DNA of 64,000 nt, taken from JAXGYV01 sp040772045. Its GTDB lineage: Bacteria; Actinomycetota; Thermoleophilia; UBA2241. The translations under genes were made by a program, and so were the position numbers. Positions within the stretch are counted from its first letter, which is position 1. Each line of letters starts with the position of its first letter. The stretch lies in contig JAXGYV010000003.1 of NCBI GenBank assembly GCA_040772045.1, positions 124,001 to 188,000 of the forward strand, in the 5' to 3' direction. A model generated the notes under the pieces. The model ran no database searches, was not told the DNA's origin, and saw only the letters and a list, made by a program, of their open reading frames with translations. Of the stretch, positions 59,026-64,000 are shown piece by piece.

Positions 59026-60264
59026 TCAGGGTAGGCGCAGCGGAGCCGTGGCGTAGGCCTCGGGATAGACGGGGATCATCTTCCCGTCCTGATACTGGAT
59101 CACGATCAACGGTACATCGGGGTTCTGCCCATCCGGGCCAAACGACACCTTCTCACCGCTGGTCACGATGTGGGGGTTGTCCTCATGGGAGATGTTGGTC
59201 GCCGCCAACGCATCGCGCACCTTGATGGGATCGGCCGTCGCCGCGCGCTCGAGAGCGTCGGCGATCACCCAGCCAGCCTGGTAGGCGTAGTAGGCCATCG
59301 AGGTGATGTCGCTGCCGTACTTCGCCTTGTAGTTGGCGTTGAGTTCGGTCACCCCGGGGATGGAATCCGTGAACTCCAGCTCAGTGAGAGTGCCATCCCC
59401 GGCAGACCCCAGACGCTTGATGAACTCTCCATCGACGGTGCCACCAGACGAGTCGAAGAAGAGCGTCTTGATCCCGAGCTTCTCCCGAGCCTGCATGATG
59501 AGGATGGCGTCGTTCAGGTACGTCGATGTGAGCACCACATCCGGCTTCATGGCCTTGACCTTGGATACCTGAGTGGTCAAATCCGCCGAGTTGGACGGGT
59601 ACGTCACATCGCCCGCCACCTCGATGCCCGCCTCCGCGGCGTACTCCTTCTGAGCGGCGCTCGTCGACTGGCCATAGTCGGTGTCCTCGTGCAAGAGCGC
59701 GACACGCGCAACGGCTGGCCCTCCGACGTCCTTCATAGCCTGGCAGTACCTGATCTGGTCACGCGCATACCATGACGATTGCGGGCAGAGACGGAACGTG
59801 TACTTGAACCCGCGCTCAGTGATCTCGTCGGCCACGGCGATCGAGATCACCACCGGGACTTGCAAGCGCTCGGCCCACTGGGTCACGGGCAAGGCCACCG
59901 TCGACTGGTACGTGCCGACGACCGCGCTAACGCCTTCGCTGGAGGCAAGGCGCTCCATCTCGCTGACGGCCTTATCCGGTGAACCCTGCGAATCGGCGAC
60001 CACCAACTCGATCTTGGCACCGCCGAGAGATGCGATGCCACCCGCCGCGTTAACCTCATCGATGGCGAGGCGCAAGCCCTCAACAGAAGCTTTCCCCGGC
60101 TGCGCCAGCTCGCCGCTCGTGGGGAAGATAGCGCCGATCTTGATTGTCGCGGGCTGATCGCCCGTCTTCCCTTCCTCCTGATCTCCGCAGCCTGCCCCCA
60201 AGCAAAGACCTATCGCTAGGAGCGCTGTAAGCAGGACTAGTGGTACAACGCGTTTGTGGGTCAT
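59026..60264 (-). CDS. branched-chain amino acid ABC transporter substrate-binding lipoprotein (LivK-like)
   Basis: 412 residues, ATG after GAGGGGG. A lipoprotein signal ends LCLGAGCG. The mature protein is a Leu/Ile/Val-binding type: KIGAIFPTSGELAQPGKASVEGLRLAIDEVNAAGG, LVVADSQGSPDKAVSEMERL, VVGTYQS and RVALLHEDTDYGQS. No permease or ATPase lies alongside, so it must use components elsewhere. It is transcribed away from the TetR gene, across the palindrome. Confidence 0.88.
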   Translation of the reverse strand: MTHKRVVPLVLLTALLAIGLCLGAGCGDQEEGKTGDQPATIKIGAIFPTSGELAQPGKASVEGLRLAIDEVNAAGGIASLGGAKIELVVADSQGSPDKAVSEMERLASSEGVSAVVGTYQSTVALPVTQWAERLQVPVVISIAVADEITERGFKYTFRLCPQSSWYARDQIRYCQAMKDVGGPAVARVALLHEDTDYGQSTSAAQKEYAAEAGIEVAGDVTYPSNSADLTTQVSKVKAMKPDVVLTSTYLNDAILIMQAREKLGIKTLFFDSSGGTVDGEFIKRLGSAGDGTLTELEFTDSIPGVTELNANYKAKYGSDITSMAYYAYQAGWVIADALERAATADPIKVRDALAATNISHEDNPHIVTSGEKVSFGPDGQNPDVPLIVIQYQDGKMIPVYPEAYATAPLRLP

Positions 60265-60509
60265 GGGATCCCCCTCATTCCTCCTGCACGATTGATGAAC
60301 CGCGGGTAGCGAGACGCCCGCCGCGCGCTTGAACCTGACGTGCTACCACCGTGGCGGACCCCTGGATCGCCAACAACTCGCCGTGCGCGCAATGACTGCA
60401 CCGACGCCGTCGCGCCGCTCACCGCTCTGCCTCCACGACATTGTCAGGATAGCCCCCACGGACAGTCTCTCATCCTCCGCCACCATGGGTTTCAATCACG
60501 TGCGGCGTA

Positions 60510-60553
60510 TGATACATCACCCGGTTGGTGTACACCAACCGGGTGATGTATCA
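60510..60553. promoter_or_regulatory. 44-bp perfect palindrome between the LivK-like and tetR genes
   Basis: Arms of 22 bases with no spacer (centre between 60531 and 60532), each reading TGATACATCACCCGG then TTGGTGT. Each strand contains TTGGTG followed, 18 bases on, by TATCAA (plus) or TATCAT (minus), so a promoter could fire in either direction. It lies 246 bases from the LivK-like start and 104 bases from the tetR start, in a gene-free gap of 392 bases (60265-60656). Most simply a TetR-type operator controlling both genes. Confidence 0.7.
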
Positions 60554-60656
60554 AAATGAACGGTGTCCGGGTTGAGCGGCGAAAGGTGCTCTGGGCCAGC
60601 GACAGCGTTAGTATTTCGGTTTAGGACAACCGCCTCTCGAGAAAGAAGCGCAGCAA

Positions 60657-61286
60657 ATGAACGAGCTCAGGCACCCTCTCGCCGATCTGCCTGCTCAGGC
60701 CAGGTACATCGTGGAGACCACGCGCAGGCTGTTGACCGCGGAGGGCTACCGTGCACTTAGCCTGGAGCGAATCGCCAAGGAGTGCCGGCTCAACAAGACC
60801 GCCATCCGCTACTACTTCGGGAACAAAGCGGGTCTCATGGAGCTCGTCATCGAGACCTTTGTCTACGATAGCTGCCGGCGTGCACTCTCGTTCTCGAGCG
60901 AACTGAGCGGACGCCCCGCCCTCCAGCGCTTTCTGGAGGCCAAGCGGGAGGTGAGCGAGAACGAGGAGCTCTCTCTCGCCTTCTTCGAGTTCCTGCCGAA
61001 TATCCTGCGTGAGCCCCAGTATCGCGCGCGGTTCATCGCCATGTACGAACTCACCATTGCCGAGTACATGAAGTTCCTCGACGGCCACATGCCCGGGGCT
61101 CCGAGAGAGACAGCCCGCACTGTGGCACAGCTCTTGATCAGCGTGCTCGACGGGCTGTGCGTGCAGTACTCAATCGACCCCCAGCGGTTCCCCATCGACC
61201 GCGTCTACACCGTGCTCGAATCCATGCTCGCCTGCTGGCTCGAGAGCTCCGCCTGGGCGACCGAGGAGATAACCGCCAAAACCTGA
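60657..61286 (+). CDS. TetR-family regulator
   Basis: 209 residues. The N-terminal helix-turn-helix reads ARYIVETTRRLLTAEGYRALSLERIAKECRLNKTAIRYYFGNKAGL, fully typical. The C-terminal ligand domain is helical and not assignable. It faces the LivK-like gene across the 44-bp palindrome, its likely operator. Confidence 0.9.
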   Translation: MNELRHPLADLPAQARYIVETTRRLLTAEGYRALSLERIAKECRLNKTAIRYYFGNKAGLMELVIETFVYDSCRRALSFSSELSGRPALQRFLEAKREVSENEELSLAFFEFLPNILREPQYRARFIAMYELTIAEYMKFLDGHMPGAPRETARTVAQLLISVLDGLCVQYSIDPQRFPIDRVYTVLESMLACWLESSAWATEEITAKT

Positions 61287-61377
61287 GCGTGGGCGACTGC
61301 TCCGTCGAGGTTGCATGGGGCGTTAGAGACCGCGACGTGCCCCACCTCACGCCGCGAGACGCAAGGAGGTACAGAGG

Positions 61378-61686
61378 ATGGTCACACCAGTTGAGGCCAA
61401 GGTGCACGAGCTCGGACTACAGTTCTCGCTCTATCCCCTCCGGCAGACGCATCTGCGCCCCGCCATCGAGGCCGCCGTGCGCGCCGCCGCCGAAGAAGGG
61501 GCAGTAGAGACCGTTGGGACGCTGAGCACGCTCGCGGTAGGAGATGAGGAGACGGTCTTTCGCGCCCTCCGCGCCGCCTTCGCGGCCGCTCGCTCCTTTG
61601 GGCCCACCGTCATGGTGGCCACTCTCTCCAGCGGACTGCCCAGCAAGGACACGGTAGCCGGTATCCAGGCGGCGACCATACACTGA
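61378..61686 (+). CDS. thiamine-binding (YkoF-like) small protein
   Basis: 102 residues, ATG after AAGGAGGTACAGAGG. The fold-family pattern is QFSLYPLRQTHLRPAIEAAV, then GTLSTLAVGDEETVFRALRAAF and PTVMVATLSS. YkoF/MTH1187-type proteins bind thiamine or its pyrimidine. No TPP riboswitch is visible upstream and no transporter follows. It lies 91 bases after tetR. Confidence 0.75.
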   Translation: MVTPVEAKVHELGLQFSLYPLRQTHLRPAIEAAVRAAAEEGAVETVGTLSTLAVGDEETVFRALRAAFAAARSFGPTVMVATLSSGLPSKDTVAGIQAATIH

Positions 61687-61709
61687 ACCGTCGGCCGCGC
61701 GCGAATGAG

Positions 61710-62483
61710 TCAACGACCGATCGCTCGCGGCACCTCGACAATCGACGCGACCACGTGATCCGGCGCGCGTCTCGCCGGCGTCGCGACAGCTACCTCACGG
61801 GAGGTCGCCGTGCGCACCCAGATGCCCGTGATGCCGGCGGCCTGGGCCGCGAACACATCGTTCTCGAGGTCGTCGCCCACCATCGCCACCCGCGCCGCCG
61901 GGAGCCCGAGCGCTCGCAATCCGGCGGCGAAGAAAGGGGCGGCAGGCTTGCCGGTCACCACAGCTTCGCGGCCACTTGCCCGCTCCAGACCAATCAAGTA
62001 GGCGCCGAGATCCAGGCACTCGCCAGCCCGCATCAGCCACGAGAGCGACCGGTGCATGGCCACGAAAGGGACGCCGCGCAGCAGTAATCGGTAAACCTGG
62101 TTGAGGGCATCGAAGGCGAAGGAGGGATCGGCCCCAGCGAGCAGCACCACCTGGGGATCGTCGTCGAGGCCGACGAGGTGGAGCCCCCGCAGATCCTCCG
62201 GCTGCGCCGCGCCCAGCACGAACACACGGTTTCCGGGATAGGCGGTGCGCACATACGCCGCCGCGGAGACCGCCGCCGTGAGTACGTGGTCGTCGGCGAT
62301 CTCCATCCCCATGTCCCGCAAGCACCGACCGATGTCGCTCCGGCTACGGCTTGTGGTGTTCGTGAGGACGCACAGAACCACGCCGGCGGCGCGCAGATGC
62401 GCCAGAACCTCCGCGGCGCCGGGCACGGGCTCACCCAACGTCACAAGCACACCATCCATGTCGAGGAGCAGCCCCTCAATCAT
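61710..62483 (-). CDS. HAD-superfamily phosphatase (NagD/class IIA)
   Basis: 257 residues. The HAD motifs are GLLLDMDGVLV (catalytic Asp pair), VLTNTTS, GKPAAPFFAAGLRALG and AMVGDDLENDVFAAQAAGI. The cap between motifs is class IIA, as in NagD and related nucleotide or sugar phosphatases. Substrate unknown. It follows the folC and small-membrane-protein genes. Confidence 0.85.
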   Translation of the reverse strand: MIEGLLLDMDGVLVTLGEPVPGAAEVLAHLRAAGVVLCVLTNTTSRSRSDIGRCLRDMGMEIADDHVLTAAVSAAAYVRTAYPGNRVFVLGAAQPEDLRGLHLVGLDDDPQVVLLAGADPSFAFDALNQVYRLLLRGVPFVAMHRSLSWLMRAGECLDLGAYLIGLERASGREAVVTGKPAAPFFAAGLRALGLPAARVAMVGDDLENDVFAAQAAGITGIWVRTATSREVAVATPARRAPDHVVASIVEVPRAIGR

Positions 62484-62545
62484 GCGACGAGACCCCCAAG
62501 GACTCTCAAGCCATCGCGGCGAGGACGCCCGTTACCCGTGATCCG

Positions 62546-62821
62546 CTAGCCGACCGGCACGACAGCGATGTACAGGCCGATCAGGTACCCGATACCGAAC
62601 GAGACAGCAACCGTGAGGAGAATCACCAGCACCGCGAACAGAATACGGCGGCCCAACCGTCCTTTGCGACGGTCGGGAGGAGCCGAGCGCCGCGCACGAT
62701 CGGCGCGTCTGCGATCCTCCGTACGCGTAGCCTGCCCTCTCCTCGCAGCCTGCCCCCTACTGCCAGAGCCGCTGCGATAGACGGTACGGCCGGAAGAACT
62801 GCTCCTCGGCTCATCTCGCAT
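62546..62821 (-). CDS. small basic single-pass membrane protein
   Basis: 91 residues. The first about 55 are Arg/Ser-rich and basic. A single hydrophobic helix follows (ILFAVLVILLTVAVSFGIGYLIGLYIAVVPVG). The ATG overlaps the last bases of folC, so it is translated from the same mRNA. I know no function. Orientation should put the basic part in the cytoplasm. Confidence 0.6.
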   Translation of the reverse strand: MRDEPRSSSSGRTVYRSGSGSRGQAARRGQATRTEDRRRADRARRSAPPDRRKGRLGRRILFAVLVILLTVAVSFGIGYLIGLYIAVVPVG

Positions 62822-64000
62822 GCTCTTCCCCTTTCAGCAGCCCTTGCCGGGCGAGATCCTCTAGCAGATACAACGACCCCGTGATGAGCACAGAGCCATG
62901 GCGACCGGCCGCCCGAGCAGCCAGCCGGAACGCCGCCTCGGAGCTGGCCGCCACCTCCACGGCCGGCTGGTACGGCAGACGCCGAATGCGAGCTGCCAAC
63001 TCCGCGGCACGGAGACTGCGCGGCTCGCTTGCCTCGGTACAGATTACCTGCTCCACCAGCGGCAGCACCAGAGCCAGCATCTCGTCCACGGCCTTGTCGC
63101 GGAGCACAGCTAGCACCGCCACTCGCGGACGCGGCGGATCGAGCTGCCTCAGGCAGGCGACCAACGCCGCCATGCCGTGCGGATTGTGGGCGCCGTCGGC
63201 CAGAATCAGCGGACGATCGCCCACCACCTGCAAGCGCCCGGGGACGAGGGTCGTGGCCAACGCCTGCCGAACACGCTCCTCGTTGAGGCCGCCGAGCAAC
63301 AGGTCGGCGGCGGCCACCGCCAGGGCGCCGTTCGTCACCTGGTAGCCGGCCGCGGTGGGCAGACGCAGGCCCGAGTAGTGGCGCTTGCCCGCCGCGCCGC
63401 GCAGCTCGACCGCGAACCCCCGCGGATCGCCCTGTACCACGACCTGGCGACCCCAGTAGTGAGCGCGCGCGCCCGTCCGCGCGCAACGCGCCTCGGCCAG
63501 CGGCTCAAGCCCCTCTAGCGGGCCGAAGACGGCGTCGCCTCCGTGGATCACCGCCGCCTTCTCCACGAAGATCGCCTCCCGGGTAGGCCCCAGCACAGCG
63601 GTATGCTCCAGAGCGATATTCGTGAGCACCACCACCGGCGCATGCACTACGTTGGTGGCATCGAGGCGTCCCCCAAGCCCCGCCTCCACCGCCGCTGCCT
63701 GTACCCCGGCTCGAGCAAGAGCCAGGAACGCCGCCACGGTGAGCACCTCGAACTGCGTCGTCTCACCGAGGGCCGCCGGTAGGCGATCGACGGCGGCGCG
63801 TACCTCCTCCACCGCGGCCCCCAGCTCTCCCGGCGACACGGAGGCGCCATTGATGACGACGCGCTCGTTGTAGCCCGTCAGGTGTGGCGAGAGATAGGCG
63901 GCACTCCGCACGCCGTGTGCCCGCAGAAGCGCCTCCACGTACCGTGTGGTAGACGACTTGCCGTTCGTCCCCACCACGTGCACGGTACGAAAGGCGCGCT
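62811..64000 (-). CDS. folC: folylpolyglutamate/dihydrofolate synthase (partial, 5' end beyond the window)
   Basis: FolC adds glutamates to folates and in many bacteria makes dihydrofolate. About 396 C-terminal residues are visible. The P-loop VHVVGTNGKSSTTRYVEALL is next to the right edge, so roughly the first 40-50 residues are missing. YLSPHLTGYNERVVING, TNIALEHTAVLG, GGDAVFGPLE and LADGAHNPHGMAALV are the usual family segments. The frame runs past the edge without a stop. Confidence 0.92.
   Translation of the reverse strand, partial: RAFRTVHVVGTNGKSSTTRYVEALLRAHGVRSAAYLSPHLTGYNERVVINGASVSPGELGAAVEEVRAAVDRLPAALGETTQFEVLTVAAFLALARAGVQAAAVEAGLGGRLDATNVVHAPVVVLTNIALEHTAVLGPTREAIFVEKAAVIHGGDAVFGPLEGLEPLAEARCARTGARAHYWGRQVVVQGDPRGFAVELRGAAGKRHYSGLRLPTAAGYQVTNGALAVAAADLLLGGLNEERVRQALATTLVPGRLQVVGDRPLILADGAHNPHGMAALVACLRQLDPPRPRVAVLAVLRDKAVDEMLALVLPLVEQVICTEASEPRSLRAAELAARIRRLPYQPAVEVAASSEAAFRLAARAAGRHGSVLITGSLYLLEDLARQGLLKGEEHAR

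Noticed and set aside
59026..60264. Complete branched-chain amino acid transporter operon
   Set aside because: Only the binding protein is present; no LivH, LivM, LivG or LivF-like gene lies in the window.
61287..61377. TPP riboswitch before the YkoF-like gene
   Set aside because: The conserved CUGAGA and ACCUGA segments are not present in this short gap.

Overview
The window is a visibly GC-rich bacterial chromosome segment. I place it in a deep-branching lineage of Actinomycetota (the Thermoleophilia/Coriobacteriia grade). The reasons are an actinobacterial-style Rex, GTG/TTG starts throughout the ribosomal genes, a futalosine-type menaquinone pathway, an EntS-like MFS protein and monoderm-style secreted proteins. 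This is inference from gene content and motif flavour, not a phylogeny. No rRNA, CRISPR array, transposase or prophage is visible. One tRNA (Trp) is present.

Layout. 1-11.9 kb, minus strand: the transcription/translation block rpmG, tRNA-Trp, secE, nusG, rplK, rplA, rplJ, rplL, rpoB, rpoC (rpoC runs off the left edge), with leader hairpins before rplJ and rpmG and between rplL and rpoB. 12-27.9 kb, mixed strands: a CPBP protease, a nucleoside phosphorylase paired with a membrane-anchored M23-like protein, a secreted CAP protein, an MrfA-type helicase, a SLOG-fold protein, a MalT-like LuxR regulator with an AT-rich core, BirA, an HD-GYP sensor, two MFS transporters and a UspA protein. 27.9-43.2 kb, one long minus-strand run: the menaquinone region. 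It reads, in transcription order, rex, a HepS-like subunit, ubiD-like, ubiA-like, a BmpA-type nucleoside ABC transporter, a PLP aminotransferase, ubiX, menG, a polyprenyl diphosphate synthase, mqnE, mqnA, a possible 40-residue gene and mqnC. 43.3-47.9 kb: hemB, an MFS exporter, an orphan DapB-like reductase and a small secreted protein.

48.1-56 kb, plus strand: the most unusual part. A COG1910-type (molybdate-binding-like) HTH regulator precedes a secreted Fn3 protein, a membrane-anchored protein with a sulfite-oxidase-like fold, an ECF S-component-like membrane protein, a cell-surface beta-propeller protein, a truncated TiaS-like protein, an ExbB/TolQ/MotA-type channel and a DUF2149-like protein that carries the ExbD-type transmembrane aspartate. 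Together they look like an ion-driven machine acting across the cytoplasmic membrane on extracellular proteins or ligands, in a cell with no sign of TonB.

56-64 kb: an MBL-fold protein, a YtcJ-like amidohydrolase and a Leu/Ile/Val-type binding protein facing a TetR regulator across a 44-bp perfect palindrome, then a YkoF-like thiamine-binding protein, a HAD phosphatase, a small membrane protein and folC (cut by the right edge).

How it fits together: MqnA, MqnE and MqnC make the naphthoate precursor, the HepT/HepS-like pair makes the side chain, the UbiA/UbiD/UbiX-like proteins attach and decarboxylate, and MenG methylates. Rex heads this block and could couple quinone supply to NADH/NAD+. 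MqnD and an assigned MqnB or MTA nucleosidase are not in the window.
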